Shown here: piece after piece, positions 1 through 8,631 of the stretch
How positions within the stretch are numbered: position 1 is the stretch's first letter
Layout of the letters: each line of letters begins with the position of its first letter
Origin: Intestinimonas butyriciproducens
Lineage (GTDB): Bacteria > Bacillota > Clostridia > Oscillospirales > Oscillospiraceae
Direction of reading: 5' to 3'
NCBI RefSeq assembly: GCF_004154955.1
Contig: NZ_CP011524.1
Location: 2,976,001-3,040,000, forward strand
Length of the DNA stretch: 64,000 bases
The notes under the pieces: model-generated
The model's input: only the letters and a program-made list of their open reading frames with translations
Databases searched by the model: none
Told to the model about the DNA's origin: nothing
Program-made: the position numbers and the translations under genes

Positions 1-840
1 GCCCTGGACAAAGCTGCGGACCCGGCTGTCGTCCAGCTTGACCGCCTCCCGGCCCAGCAGGTCCTCGATCTGCACCTCCCGCACATTGGCGGCCAGGGAG
101 CCTCTCCCCTTCTCCAACTGCATCAGAGGGTCGGAGAGGATGTGGAGGCGGCAGTTGGTGTGGGCGCACAGGTTCAGGATCTCCGACCGCCGCTGGGGCG
201 TCAGGGTGGGAATGGCCAAAATGATCTCTGTGACCGGCGTGTTCGGAAGAATCGTCAGCAGGTCGTCGATGGGCCCTTTGATGGGCACGCCGTGGATCAT
301 CTTCCCTATCTTGTCGGGGGCGTCGTCCACCAGGCAACAGGGCGCATAGCGCCCCAGAGGGTTGCTCTGGAGCTCGGACAACAGGGCCACCGCCGCCGTA
401 CCCGCGCCGATGATGGCCGCCTGGCTGCGGCCCTCGCCGCTGCGGCCCGTGACGCGGAAGCGGTATATGCGGTAGAGAAAGCGAATAAACAGCATGGCCA
501 GCAGCGCCAGCGCCGTGCCCGTCAGCGCCTGGACGATCCAGATAAGGCTGGCTCTCAGGGCAAGGTTGGCCACCGCGTAGAGGCCATATCCGCAGGACAT
601 CCCCATCAGCAGCACCAGATATTCCCGGCTCTCCGCATAGCGCCACAGGCTCTCATAGGTCTTGAAGGAGAGCTGGAACACCAGTACGCAGAGGGTGAGA
701 AAGCCGATATGGAGCACCAGGTTCAAAAGCTGAATGTCACTGCGCAGCAGCGCGGGAAGAAAGAGGAAGAAATTGCAGGTAAAGATCAGCAGCACGTCGG
801 CTGCCAGGACGATCCACCCGCGGAAACGGGATAGATGCAC
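1..840 (-). CDS. Membrane-anchored NDP-sugar epimerase/dehydratase (CapD/FlaA1-like), 5' part
   Basis: Open from a GTG at 840 through all 280 codons to the window edge, so only the N-terminal part is seen. The GTG is chosen because an AGGAGGGG site ends five bases before it. About four hydrophobic helices occupy residues ~8-130 (first stretch WIVLAADVLLIFTCNFFLF). A Rossmann-like domain follows, starting 'AAIIGAGTAAVALL', and then the linker 'VQIEDLLGREAVKLDD', which in CapD/EpsC/PglF-type proteins precedes the catalytic SDR domain (missing here). Family members dehydrate or epimerise UDP-GlcNAc-type sugars for capsule or glycan synthesis at the membrane. Seen: helices, the Gly-rich motif and the linker. 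Inferred: enzyme activity. The gene starts about 80 bp downstream of the histidine kinase gene on the same strand. Confidence 0.8.
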   Translation of the reverse strand, partial: MHLSRFRGWIVLAADVLLIFTCNFFLFLPALLRSDIQLLNLVLHIGFLTLCVLVFQLSFKTYESLWRYAESREYLVLLMGMSCGYGLYAVANLALRASLIWIVQALTGTALALLAMLFIRFLYRIYRFRVTGRSGEGRSQAAIIGAGTAAVALLSELQSNPLGRYAPCCLVDDAPDKIGKMIHGVPIKGPIDDLLTILPNTPVTEIILAIPTLTPQRRSEILNLCAHTNCRLHILSDPLMQLEKGRGSLAANVREVQIEDLLGREAVKLDDSRVRSFVQG

Positions 841-918
841 GATTCTCCCCTCCTTCCCCGATTTTAACCTGAATTTCAAAAATTTTACCTTTTATTATAC
901 CTCTTCCGTGCGGAAAAG

Positions 919-2163
919 TCAAACAACTCCCTTTGTTCTCGGCTCTCCCGCGCTTCCAGGGTACCCGTCCCACTTCCCCGTGGGGAGGGCGGCACAGAAG
1001 CAGCATCCTCCCCCCGGCTTCTCCTCCAGCCGGATGGTCCCTCCGTGGCGCTCCAGAATGGCGCGTGTCATGGGAAGCCCAAGTCCCGCTCCGCCCATGG
1101 CCCGGGAGCGGGACTTGTCCACCCGGTAAAAGGGTTCAAAGATCTTCTCCCTGTGTTCTTCTGGGATTCCGGGCCCGTCGTCCTCCACCCGGATCAGCAC
1201 ATTTCGGTCCTGGAGGCTGGCAGCCAGTACAACATGTCCTCCGTCCGCGCCGTATTTGACCGCATTTTCCGCCAGATTATAGAGGGCCCTTGCAATGAGC
1301 CTGTCGCTGCCCAGTACGGTGCCTCCCCCTTCCGTCCGGAAGCTCATACCCTTTTTCTCCGCCAAGGGCTCCAGCTCGTGGGCAATCTCGTCCATGAGAG
1401 GGGCCACGTCAATGACATCCTGCATGGGGACCTCCTCCATACAGGACATATCCAGCAGGTCCTTGACCAGCAGGCTCAGCCGCTCCGTCTGCCGGCGCAA
1501 CGACCCGATGAGGGCCTGATACTCCTCTTCCGTGTGGTCCTCATGCTTGGAAAACACGTCCAGCCGGGTCTGGATGGCCGCCAGCGGGGTGCGCAGCTCG
1601 TGGGCGGCGTTTGCGGCAAAACGCTTCTGTGTCTCAAAGGCGCTGTCCAGCCGCAACCGCATTCCCTGAAAGGCGTTGGACAGGCTCTCGATCTCGTCTC
1701 CGGTCTGGGGTGCGCCGCCCTCCGGGGAGTCGGAGAGGTTCTGCGCACTGAGATTGGCGACCTGATTTTTCAAATTCACCAAAGGACTGAGACAATTCTC
1801 TGTGATCATATAGGTGGCCACACCGGCCACTGCGATGGTACAGATGACATAGACGATGCTCTCAATCCGGTATTTGAATTTCGCCCCCAGGCCCCGATCC
1901 TCCGCGTATAAAGGCCCTTTCTCCCCGGTAGGAAGGAGGATCGTGCCGCTGGCGGCGGCTCCCTTGGAGACGGTGGGTAAACCGTACCGGTCGTCCCCAC
2001 GGGTGACGGTGGTCTGGGAGGCATAGATGGTATAGAGCATCTGATCCCCCGCTACGGTCATGGCGGCCGCCAGTACGATGCAGGAGAGGGCCATGGCGAT
2101 CATCACCAGCAGGGTAAGGCGTTTGCCAAGGGAGAGCCTTTGAAACGGATGAACGCCCCTCAT
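919..2163 (-). CDS. Sensor histidine kinase, OmpR-partner type
   Basis: A 414-residue membrane kinase. TM1 is at ~17-38, followed by a short extracellular domain of ~60 residues, TM2 at ~102-121, and a HAMP-like linker. The HisKA motif AAHELRTPL places the phospho-accepting histidine at residue 188. The ATPase part has the N box (NLAENAVKYG), G1 (DDGPGIP), the F box (FEPFYR) and G2 (GAGLGLPM). The ATG overlaps the stop of the upstream regulator gene by four bases (ATGA), so the pair is translationally coupled and should work as a cognate system. The signal is unknown; the small sensor domain shows no recognisable ligand fold. The location upstream of a surface-polysaccharide gene suggests, without proof, an envelope-related regulon. 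Confidence 0.93.
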   Translation of the reverse strand: MRGVHPFQRLSLGKRLTLLVMIAMALSCIVLAAAMTVAGDQMLYTIYASQTTVTRGDDRYGLPTVSKGAAASGTILLPTGEKGPLYAEDRGLGAKFKYRIESIVYVICTIAVAGVATYMITENCLSPLVNLKNQVANLSAQNLSDSPEGGAPQTGDEIESLSNAFQGMRLRLDSAFETQKRFAANAAHELRTPLAAIQTRLDVFSKHEDHTEEEYQALIGSLRRQTERLSLLVKDLLDMSCMEEVPMQDVIDVAPLMDEIAHELEPLAEKKGMSFRTEGGGTVLGSDRLIARALYNLAENAVKYGADGGHVVLAASLQDRNVLIRVEDDGPGIPEEHREKIFEPFYRVDKSRSRAMGGAGLGLPMTRAILERHGGTIRLEEKPGGGCCFCAALPTGKWDGYPGSAGEPRTKGVV

Positions 2164-2840
2164 ACCTCCGCCCCCTCGTCCAGATAGTATCCCACCCCCA
2201 CCTTGGTTCGGATGAGGTCACATCCCAGAGCAGCACGGAGTTTTTTCCGCAGGGAGGCCATATGTACCCGCAGCGCATTGCTCAGGCTGTCCACGCCGCC
2301 GTCCCAGACATGCTCCATGAACTCCTCGGCGCTGACAACCTTGCCCCGATGGAGGAGCAGATACTCCAGGAGGGCATACTCCTTCCTGGTAAGCGTCAGG
2401 GGCTGTCCGGCCGCCTCCACCGCGTGGGCGGCGGTATCCAGCATAACGCCCCGGAAGGTGAGAAGTCGATCCTGCTGGGTAAACCGGCGGCGCAGGAGGC
2501 CCCGGACCCTCGCCTCCAGCTCTGCGAAGTGGAAGGGCTTGGTGAGATAGTCGTTGGCTCCGGCGTCCAGCCCCCGCACTTTGTCCTCCAGGCCATCCCG
2601 CGCCGAGAGGATGAGGACCTTCACCTCCGCATTCACGGTCCGTATTTCCCGCAGAAGCTGAAATCCATCCATTCCCGGCAGGTTCAGGTCCAGAACAACC
2701 AGATCGTACTCCACCACGCTGACCAGCTCATGGGCCTTGCAGCCGTCGTCACAGCCGTCCACCGCGTAAGAATTGAGCCGCAGCCCCTCTACCAGAGATT
2801 CCAACAGGTCCTGCTCATCCTCCACCACCAAAATCCGCAT
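2160..2840 (-). CDS. OmpR/PhoB-family response regulator
   Basis: 226 residues. The receiver domain carries the acidic pocket VVEDEQD, the phospho-acceptor D51 (VVLDLNLPGMDGF), a Thr/Ser switch region (ILSARD) and the conserved lysine (LTKPF). The C-terminal winged helix (about 125-222) has the expected LTxKEyxLLeyLL motif and the recognition helix region SLSNALRVHMASLRKKL. The start ATG has GAGAGGGT upstream. It heads a two-gene operon with the kinase at 919-2163, which it overlaps by four bases. Phosphorylation by that kinase and DNA binding are inferred from the family. Confidence 0.95.
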   Translation of the reverse strand: MRILVVEDEQDLLESLVEGLRLNSYAVDGCDDGCKAHELVSVVEYDLVVLDLNLPGMDGFQLLREIRTVNAEVKVLILSARDGLEDKVRGLDAGANDYLTKPFHFAELEARVRGLLRRRFTQQDRLLTFRGVMLDTAAHAVEAAGQPLTLTRKEYALLEYLLLHRGKVVSAEEFMEHVWDGGVDSLSNALRVHMASLRKKLRAALGCDLIRTKVGVGYYLDEGAEV

Positions 2841-3147
2841 ATCCTACCCTCTCTTTCCATTGCAGGCAACATTATATCAGCAGCGCCCGCCCCTTTTCAA
2901 TCCCCGCCGGGCATCCTGTTTCCCAGGGAGCGCCGTTCCTCCCATCCCGCTCAGCCGCCGCATTCCGTATACCCGCCAAAGTTTTTGATCGTCCCGCAAA
3001 CTGTTTGTTCATAACAGAGATTTTTCATGTTAATTTTTGTAAAATGTTATGTCTTTCTTTTTTCTCCATAATTCGGTATGATACATATTGTGCCAAATGC
3101 CAGCGCATCCGCCTCTCTAACACGCAGGAAAGGAAGCGATCCATTCT
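2841..3147. other. Divergent intergenic region, regulator / small ORF
   Basis: About 300 bases between the leftward two-component genes and the rightward small ORF. It is AT-rich from about 2990 on. A TATGAT (3077-3082) could be a -10 box for the rightward gene, but no convincing -35 box lies at the right distance. No repeat, RNA gene or further ORF with a ribosome site was recognised. Confidence 0.3.
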
Positions 3148-3375
3148 ATGTCTCTTGCAGGCTGCAGCCATTCGGGTATTTACACAGCCACTTCCTTTGC
3201 ACAGCCCCATGGGCTCTCCTACGGTATCGCGTACCATGGCGCGGACGGAAAGCAGATCGTTCTGGAGGATATCTCCTGCAATCAGGAATTCGTGAGCAAG
3301 ATGGCTGAGCTCTTTACACTGTGCCAGCTCCCTCCGGACAGGTTTAAACGGGCCGTAATTGAACTTCTCCCCTAA
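3148..3375 (+). CDS. Small conserved protein, DUF6514-like
   Basis: A 75-residue protein starting at an ATG with GGAAAGGAAG upstream. It is a compact alpha/beta-type sequence with no signal peptide or membrane helix. The pattern 'YGIAYHGADGKQIVLEDIS', then 'FVSKMAELFTLCQLPPDRFKRAVIELL', resembles the clostridial DUF6514 family as I remember it: a strand pair, an 'ISxxxxFVxxL' helix, then a C-terminal helix ending 'VIExLL'. No function is established for that family. The gene stands alone between the two-component pair and the LysM-SCP gene. Confidence that it is a real gene is higher than confidence in the family name. Confidence 0.65.
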   Translation: MSLAGCSHSGIYTATSFAQPHGLSYGIAYHGADGKQIVLEDISCNQEFVSKMAELFTLCQLPPDRFKRAVIELLP

Positions 3376-3382
3376 GAGGGCG

Positions 3383-3427
3383 AATATCCTCCCTCCGGCT
3401 GCTTTCCCGGGGGGAGGACATCTCTTT
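3383..3427 (+). terminator. Possible terminator after the small ORF
   Basis: An imperfect hairpin (TCCTCCCTCCGG paired with CCGGGGGGAGGA) about ten bases after the stop, followed by the weakly U-rich ATCTCTTTGG. Mismatches and the poor T tract keep confidence low. Confidence 0.35.
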
Positions 3428-3494
3428 GGCAATATTTTTGCCTTGCGTCTGGCGGCGGGCCAATGTTACCCTCATAGGCAGGAGGTACATCACC

Positions 3495-4097
3495 ATGAAG
3501 CATTTCTATTCCAAGCTGGCCGCAGTTTCACTGTCGGCCCTCGTCCTTACCACCAGCGCGTCCGCCCTGTCCCACACCGTGGTTCGCGGGGACACCATGT
3601 GGAAACTGGCCGTGCAGTATCAGGTCGGCACCAGCGAGATCATCGCTTCCAATCCGCAGGTCTCCAATCCCGACCTCATCTATCCCGGCCAGATCCTCAC
3701 CATCCCCGAAGAGGACGCGGCGGTCACCCAGTACGAACAGGAGGTGATCCGTCTGGTCAACGAAATTCGGGCGCAGAACGGACTGAGCGCCCTGACCTAC
3801 AACTGGGAGCTCTCCCGGGTGGCCCGCTATAAGTCCCAGGACATGGTAGACAACCGCTATTTCTCCCACACCAGTCCCACCTACGGCACCCCCTTCCAGA
3901 TGATCCGCTCCTTCGGGCTCTCCTATCGGAGCGCCGGTGAGAACATCGCCTATGGCCAGCGCACCCCCCAGGCTGTGGTCAATGCCTGGATGAACTCCAG
4001 CGGCCACCGGGCCAATATTCTGAGCAGCTCTTATACGCAGATCGGCGTGGGTTATGTGGCCAACGGTCACTACTGGACCCAGATGTTCATCGGCTGA
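3495..4097 (+). CDS. Secreted LysM + SCP/CAP-domain protein (YkwD/SafA-like)
   Basis: 200 residues from the ATG at 3495, chosen because AGGAGG lies nine bases upstream; an in-frame start 23 codons earlier lacks a ribosome site. It has a signal peptide (positive MKHFYSK, hydrophobic core, ASA cleavage region). A single LysM peptidoglycan-binding module follows (HTVVRGDTMWKLAVQYQV... NPDLIYPGQILTIP). The C-terminal CAP/SCP domain (~80-200) has RLVNEIRAQNGL, 'YFSHTSPTYGTPFQMI', AGENIAYG, 'WMNSSGHRANIL' and a terminal YWTQMFIG. These are hallmarks of the bacterial YkwD branch associated with the cell wall and spore coat. The gene is monocistronic with a strong terminator after it. The biochemical activity of bacterial CAP proteins is not settled. 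Confidence 0.92.
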   Translation: MKHFYSKLAAVSLSALVLTTSASALSHTVVRGDTMWKLAVQYQVGTSEIIASNPQVSNPDLIYPGQILTIPEEDAAVTQYEQEVIRLVNEIRAQNGLSALTYNWELSRVARYKSQDMVDNRYFSHTSPTYGTPFQMIRSFGLSYRSAGENIAYGQRTPQAVVNAWMNSSGHRANILSSSYTQIGVGYVANGHYWTQMFIG

Positions 4098-4132
4098 GAG
4101 GCCGGGATATTCTTACTCGCCTGACGGCCATG

Positions 4133-4173
4133 GCCTCGCCGGCGCAATTCCTGCGCCGGCGAGGCTTTTCTCT
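4133..4173 (+). terminator. Rho-independent terminator of the LysM-SCP gene
   Basis: A perfect 14-bp GC-rich stem, GCCTCGCCGGCGCA (4133-4146) with its complement (4152-4165), a 5-nt loop, then TTTTCTCTT. Confidence 0.9.
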
Positions 4174-4265
4174 TAACGAAAATTTAACACCCGGTATGTT
4201 ATGCTTTCCTCACGCTTGGGGCGCCCACGGCGTCCTGCGAGAACTTGAGGAAAGAGGGTCACGTT

Positions 4266-5720
4266 ATGTCAACTGCTTCCCCCGGAGCCAAGATCAAAGT
4301 GCGAAAACAGCCTCCCCTTCTCCTTGCGCTGGTCCCCTTTATTTGTCTCATCGCCATCATGCTGCCCAGTGTGATCATTCTGGGCGCCGACCCCCAGATC
4401 CCCCTCATCATCTGTACCGCCGTTACCTCCGTCATTGCCATCTGCTTCCTGGGACGCGGCTGGCAGGAGATCGAAGACTCCATGATCGAGACCAACACAA
4501 TGGCCATGCAGGCCAATTTCATCATTATGATCGTGGGCTGCCTGGTGGCCACCTGGATCGCTGGCGGTATTGTCCCCGGCATGATCTATTACGGTCTCAA
4601 GCTTTTCTCGCCCAGCGTGTTCCTGGCCCTGCTCCCTGTCATCTGCGCCATCATCGCGGTATCCACCGGCAGCGCCTGGACCACAGCGGGCACCATGGGC
4701 GCCGCCGCCATGGGCATCGCCGCCGGTTTGGGTATCCCGCCCGCCATCGCCGCCGGAGCAGTGGTCACCGGCGCCTCCTTCGGCGACAAGCTCTCCCCCC
4801 TCTCCGACAGCACCAATCTGGCCGCCGGGGTGGCGGGCACCAAGCTGTTTGACCATGTCCGCCACATGCTCTACAGCACCATTCCCAGCTTTCTTATCGC
4901 AGTGTCTATCTTTGCCGTTATCGGCAGCCGCTACAGCGCCGATTCCGTGGATACCTCTCAGATCGACGTCATCCTCTCCACGCTGGAGGCCAGCTTCAAT
5001 ATTACACCCCTCATCTTTATCGCTCCCCTGTCCGTCATCCTCATGATCGTCTTTAAGGTGCCCGCCATTCCCGGTATGCTGGGCGGCACGGTCATCGGCT
5101 TCTGCTTCGCTCTGGCCCAGGGAAATCCACTGGGTGACATTCTCAGTCAGATGATATACGGCGTACAGCTCTCCAGTGGAAACGAAATGGTGGATGCCCT
5201 CCTGAACCGCGGCGGCATGCAGTCCATGATGTTCACCATCTCCCTTGTCATCTGCGCACTGGCCTTCGGCGGTGCGGTCAAGGCGGCCGGCTGTCTGGAC
5301 ACCATCATCGCCGCCATTCTCAAGCGCTGTCATTCCCGCGGCAGCATCATGACCGCCAACGTGTTCACCTGCATCGCCATGAATTTCATGGCCGCCGACC
5401 AGTATATGTCCATCGTCATCCCTGGCCAGATGTATAAAAAGGTATATGAAAAGCTGAACCTGGCACCCAAAAACCTCTCCCGCGTCCTGGAGGATTCCGG
5501 CACTCTCACCTCCGGCATCGTCCCCTGGTCCACCTGCGGCGCGGTCTATCTGGCTACCCTGGGCATCAGTGCTTTCCAGTATGCCCCGTACTGTTTTCTG
5601 GCCATCATCAACCCCCTGATCTCCATTCTCTACGCCTTCACGGGCTGGACACTGGCCCCCCTGGACCCCTCCAAGCCCATCAAGAAGTCCATCACCGTAG
5701 AGGAGATGAACCAGTCCTGA
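4266..5720 (+). CDS. nhaC: Na+/H+ antiporter, NhaC family
   Basis: 484 residues from the ATG at 4266, preceded by AAAGAGGG at a spacing of seven; an upstream TTG in frame lacks such a site. It has about 11-12 hydrophobic segments. The NhaC-defining central motif GASFGDKLSPLSDSTNLA is present, as is the second-half motif GTLTSGIVPWSTCG. NhaC members exchange cytoplasmic Na+ for H+; some paralogues exchange malate/lactate or amino acids, so the substrate is not certain. The gene is monocistronic, closed by the bidirectional hairpin at 5771-5804. Confidence 0.92.
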   Translation: MSTASPGAKIKVRKQPPLLLALVPFICLIAIMLPSVIILGADPQIPLIICTAVTSVIAICFLGRGWQEIEDSMIETNTMAMQANFIIMIVGCLVATWIAGGIVPGMIYYGLKLFSPSVFLALLPVICAIIAVSTGSAWTTAGTMGAAAMGIAAGLGIPPAIAAGAVVTGASFGDKLSPLSDSTNLAAGVAGTKLFDHVRHMLYSTIPSFLIAVSIFAVIGSRYSADSVDTSQIDVILSTLEASFNITPLIFIAPLSVILMIVFKVPAIPGMLGGTVIGFCFALAQGNPLGDILSQMIYGVQLSSGNEMVDALLNRGGMQSMMFTISLVICALAFGGAVKAAGCLDTIIAAILKRCHSRGSIMTANVFTCIAMNFMAADQYMSIVIPGQMYKKVYEKLNLAPKNLSRVLEDSGTLTSGIVPWSTCGAVYLATLGISAFQYAPYCFLAIINPLISILYAFTGWTLAPLDPSKPIKKSITVEEMNQS

Positions 5721-5770
5721 CCTCCCGGCACAGTGCCCCGGCGTACGCCGCAGGCCGTCCCCGTCAAAAC

Positions 5771-5810
5771 AGAACGGTCCGTGCCCTCGGGCGCGGACCG
5801 TTCTCTGTTT
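5771..5810. terminator. Bidirectional terminator between nhaC and the VWA-SLH gene
   Basis: An 11-bp perfect stem, AGAACGGTCCG / CGGACCGTTCT, around a 12-nt loop. It is followed by CTGTTT on the plus strand and by GTTTTGA on the minus strand, so it can serve both convergent genes. Confidence 0.85.
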
Positions 5811-5844
5811 CAGTTGGGGTGTGCTGACCGTGCCCAGATATGGC

Positions 5845-8160
5845 TCAGGTTTCGGTCTCGATCTGTCCGCCGTCCGCGGCGGTTCCCTCGCCGGCCTCCG
5901 GCTCCGTCACCACGTCGGACACCACATCGCCGGGGTTGGAAGAGGAATTGCTCTCAGACCACTCCCGCTCCAGGGCCGCCCAGTCGCGGACCTGCAACAG
6001 ACCGGTCCAGATCTCATAGAGCCCGTCTGCGCCGCTCTCCACCTCAAAGTCGTGGGAGTTGGTGGCCTCCTGCACATCGGCGTAATACCACTTGCTCTCA
6101 TCCAGATTGTCCTCCCAAGTGATCATATTGGGCAGCATGTGGTCGGCGTCGGGCTTGCGGCCCAGGGTGCGGTTGACGATGGCCATCGCCTCCGCCCGGG
6201 TGATATCGGCGTTGGGATCGAAGGTTCCGTCCCCCTTGCCGTTGATGAGCCCCAGCACGGCGGCGCGGTTGATGTACTTGTTGGCCCAGTGCCCGGCGAT
6301 ATCGGTGAACTGGTCCTCGCCCTCGTAATTGCCGCCGAAGAAGCGCACGGCGATGGTGGCGAATTCAGCGCGGGTGATGGGCGCGTCGGGATCAAAGACG
6401 TTCCCCGGCTTGCCCATGATGACCCCCGAGGTGGTCAGCGTGGAGACGGCGTTGTTGTACCAGGCCTCCGCCGCCACGTCGGAGTAGGGGTTTGTGGTGG
6501 TCCAAAGCTGAGCCCTGGAGTCCTCGGTGAGCATACGGAAGAAAATGGTGGCCACCTCGGCCCGGGTGATGCTGGCCTCCGGGTGGACCAGACCGTCGTC
6601 CCGCCCAATGATATAGGCAAAGTGATCGGCCATGTTCAGCTCCGGCAGGGGTCCCAAAGGCGTATCGTTCTCATCGATGACGGTATCCCCACCGCCACCG
6701 CCGCTGCCGCCACCGCTGATGGTGTAGCCCAAGCGTGGACGTGGGAAGAGATAGCTCTCGCCCGTGTCAGACAGGGTCAGATAGGCCTCCACATTGGGAT
6801 AGACGTAGTGCTCGCCTCTGGAGGTATCCCGCTCCGCCAGCCGGGCGGTATAGGTCAGGGACACCCGCTCGCTACGATGGATATCCTGTCCCAGGGTCAG
6901 CACAAAGCGCTCATCCTGACCTTCCGCCTCGGGGTAATAGGTCAATGTGGAACCGTCGGCAAAGGTGATCTGGTTGTTCTCGTCCAACTGCCCCTCCATG
7001 GGGGCGTCGCCGCCGATCTTCAGCGCAAAGTCCGCCAGTGCGGGGATCTCCTTGCTCTTGATGGACAGGTCGAAATCGTAATCCTCATCCTTGCCGATGA
7101 CGTCCGTGATGGTGCTCCCGGCGGGGACCACCACGTTGACTCCGCCGCCATAGATCTGGTCCATTACGCTCTCCAGCTCGGCGGCAGTCTCCTCCAGGGA
7201 GGCGGGGCTGGCGGTAAAGACGCTCTTGCGTTCGGCGTAATCCATCAACTGCCCTGCCAGCGTGGTCAGGGCCGACAGGCCCTCCTCGTCTGCATAGTAG
7301 GGATAGCGCACGGTGATCAGCCTGACCCCCGCCTCCGTGACCTTGTCCAGCTCCTTGGCCGCGAAGTAGACGCCCTTTTCAAAATTGGTGAGGGCGCCGG
7401 AGGTCTTGATCTGGCCCACCACATCGGCCAGGGCCTCGTCGCCCGCAGCGGTGTACGCGGCGGGCTGGGCGCTGACCGTCTGCCCCAGCAGAGCGGTCAG
7501 GTCCGTCAGGCTCTCATAGCCGCCCTCGGCGGCGTCGTTGTTCTGGAGCCGGGTCCCGTCATTATAGGTGTCATTGGCCGGGTTCCCGGCGTCGTCCAGC
7601 CACCAGAAGCTGCCGCCGTCGGTGATGAGCACCAGATAGCGGTTGGCCTGGGGGATCGTGTCGGGGGCCTTTTCCAGGTCGGCCAGTCCTGCCCGGATAC
7701 CGGCCTGCAGGTTGGTGCCGGTGTGGCCGGCCAGCCAAAGCATCTCCTCGCCCAGACTGTAGTCGAACGTGCTCTCCGCGGTCAGTTGGGACATCTCATA
7801 GACCGTCTTGGCGTCGTTTGCAAAGACGGTGAGGCCCGCGTAGACATTCTTATCCGCCATGGCGCCGCGGATCTCCTCGGCCCAGAACTGGATCATGATC
7901 TCGTCTCCGGAGCTGAAAAGACTGCTGGTGGCGTCCATGACGAACTCGACGGCCACCGGCGTCTCGTTGACCGGTGCGGAGATCTCCAGGGAGATCTTCG
8001 TCTCGCGGACGCTGTTGAGGGCGCCCGCCGTTTTCAGCAGCGTGATCCCCAGCTCGTCCGCCGCCTCCGTGGGCTGCGGCTCCGCCGCCAGCGCGGCCGG
8101 CAGCATGCCAAGCAGCATCACCGCGGTCAGCGCGGCGGCCAAAATCCTGCGCTTATCCAT
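5845..8160 (-). CDS. Surface protein: VWA domain + three S-layer-homology (SLH) domains
   Basis: 771 residues from the ATG at 8160 (GGAGG ten bases upstream; an in-frame ATG 30 bases earlier has no ribosome site). A signal peptide is followed by a von Willebrand A domain (~65-260) with MIDAS-like MDATSS, the later TNLQAGI threonine and 'LVLITDGG'. The first MIDAS motif is DxTxS rather than DxSxS. A beta-rich region leads to a glycine-rich hinge near residue 483. Three SLH modules then occupy ~505-670; each contains an 'ITRAE' core (ASITRAEVA, APITRAEFA, ADITRAEAM). SLH domains bind pyruvylated secondary wall polymer, so the protein should be held on the wall with the VWA domain displayed for adhesion or assembly. 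An acidic tail of ~100 residues follows. Confidence 0.9.
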   Translation of the reverse strand: MDKRRILAAALTAVMLLGMLPAALAAEPQPTEAADELGITLLKTAGALNSVRETKISLEISAPVNETPVAVEFVMDATSSLFSSGDEIMIQFWAEEIRGAMADKNVYAGLTVFANDAKTVYEMSQLTAESTFDYSLGEEMLWLAGHTGTNLQAGIRAGLADLEKAPDTIPQANRYLVLITDGGSFWWLDDAGNPANDTYNDGTRLQNNDAAEGGYESLTDLTALLGQTVSAQPAAYTAAGDEALADVVGQIKTSGALTNFEKGVYFAAKELDKVTEAGVRLITVRYPYYADEEGLSALTTLAGQLMDYAERKSVFTASPASLEETAAELESVMDQIYGGGVNVVVPAGSTITDVIGKDEDYDFDLSIKSKEIPALADFALKIGGDAPMEGQLDENNQITFADGSTLTYYPEAEGQDERFVLTLGQDIHRSERVSLTYTARLAERDTSRGEHYVYPNVEAYLTLSDTGESYLFPRPRLGYTISGGGSGGGGGDTVIDENDTPLGPLPELNMADHFAYIIGRDDGLVHPEASITRAEVATIFFRMLTEDSRAQLWTTTNPYSDVAAEAWYNNAVSTLTTSGVIMGKPGNVFDPDAPITRAEFATIAVRFFGGNYEGEDQFTDIAGHWANKYINRAAVLGLINGKGDGTFDPNADITRAEAMAIVNRTLGRKPDADHMLPNMITWEDNLDESKWYYADVQEATNSHDFEVESGADGLYEIWTGLLQVRDWAALEREWSESNSSSNPGDVVSDVVTEPEAGEGTAADGGQIETET

Positions 8161-8631
8161 TACCCTGATCCCTCCATTTGAAACATTCACAGAATCGGCT
8201 GTGAAAGAAACCGGGAACTGCCAATCCGCAGAAGAACGCCCAATTTCTCTTCAAGTTTATGTCATTATAGCATGGCAAATCTGGAACAGCAACTAAAAAA
8301 CCGCCCGTTTTGGGAAGTTCCTCTCTAAAAACTTCTTTCGGTCACAAATTTTTCATGTAAATTTATTAAAAATATAAATTTGTAACTTTTTCTTACCATG
8401 CGTTCTCCTTTCCATGTGAAATTTAGTAAATTTCCTAACTTTATCTTTAGGAATCCTTGAATTTGTCCTCCCCCCGTGCTATACTGGCACAAAGTGGTTC
8501 AATAGACACTTTTCTGTTATTCACGCTTGTCTCCCCCGCGCCAGGGTCGTTCGGCGCCGCGCTCCGGCATTTCTTCGCCGTGGCCGCAGTTGTCTGTGGA
8601 GGGGGCAGGTTCGCAAGGGAGGATGTTTGTG
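8161..8631. other. Divergent promoter region of two surface/secreted protein genes
   Basis: 471 bases, distinctly AT-rich around 8330-8460, between the leftward VWA-SLH gene and the rightward GH20 gene. It holds the GH20 promoter (8457-8485) and a ~140-base leader. No ORF with a convincing ribosome site was found. Several A/T runs (8340-8400) may be regulatory, but I cannot assign them. Confidence 0.5.
8457..8485 (+). promoter_or_regulatory. Predicted sigma-A promoter of the GH20 gene
   Basis: TTGAAT, a 17-base spacer, then TATACT: near-consensus -35 and -10 boxes, pointing right. It would give a leader of about 140 bases before the ATG at 8632. Confidence 0.6.

Noticed and set aside
5821-8181. 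Long plus-strand open frame opposite the VWA-SLH gene
   Set aside because: Mirror of a GC-rich coding strand; no ribosome site, no recognisable domain, and the minus strand has a clear signal peptide, VWA and SLH domains.
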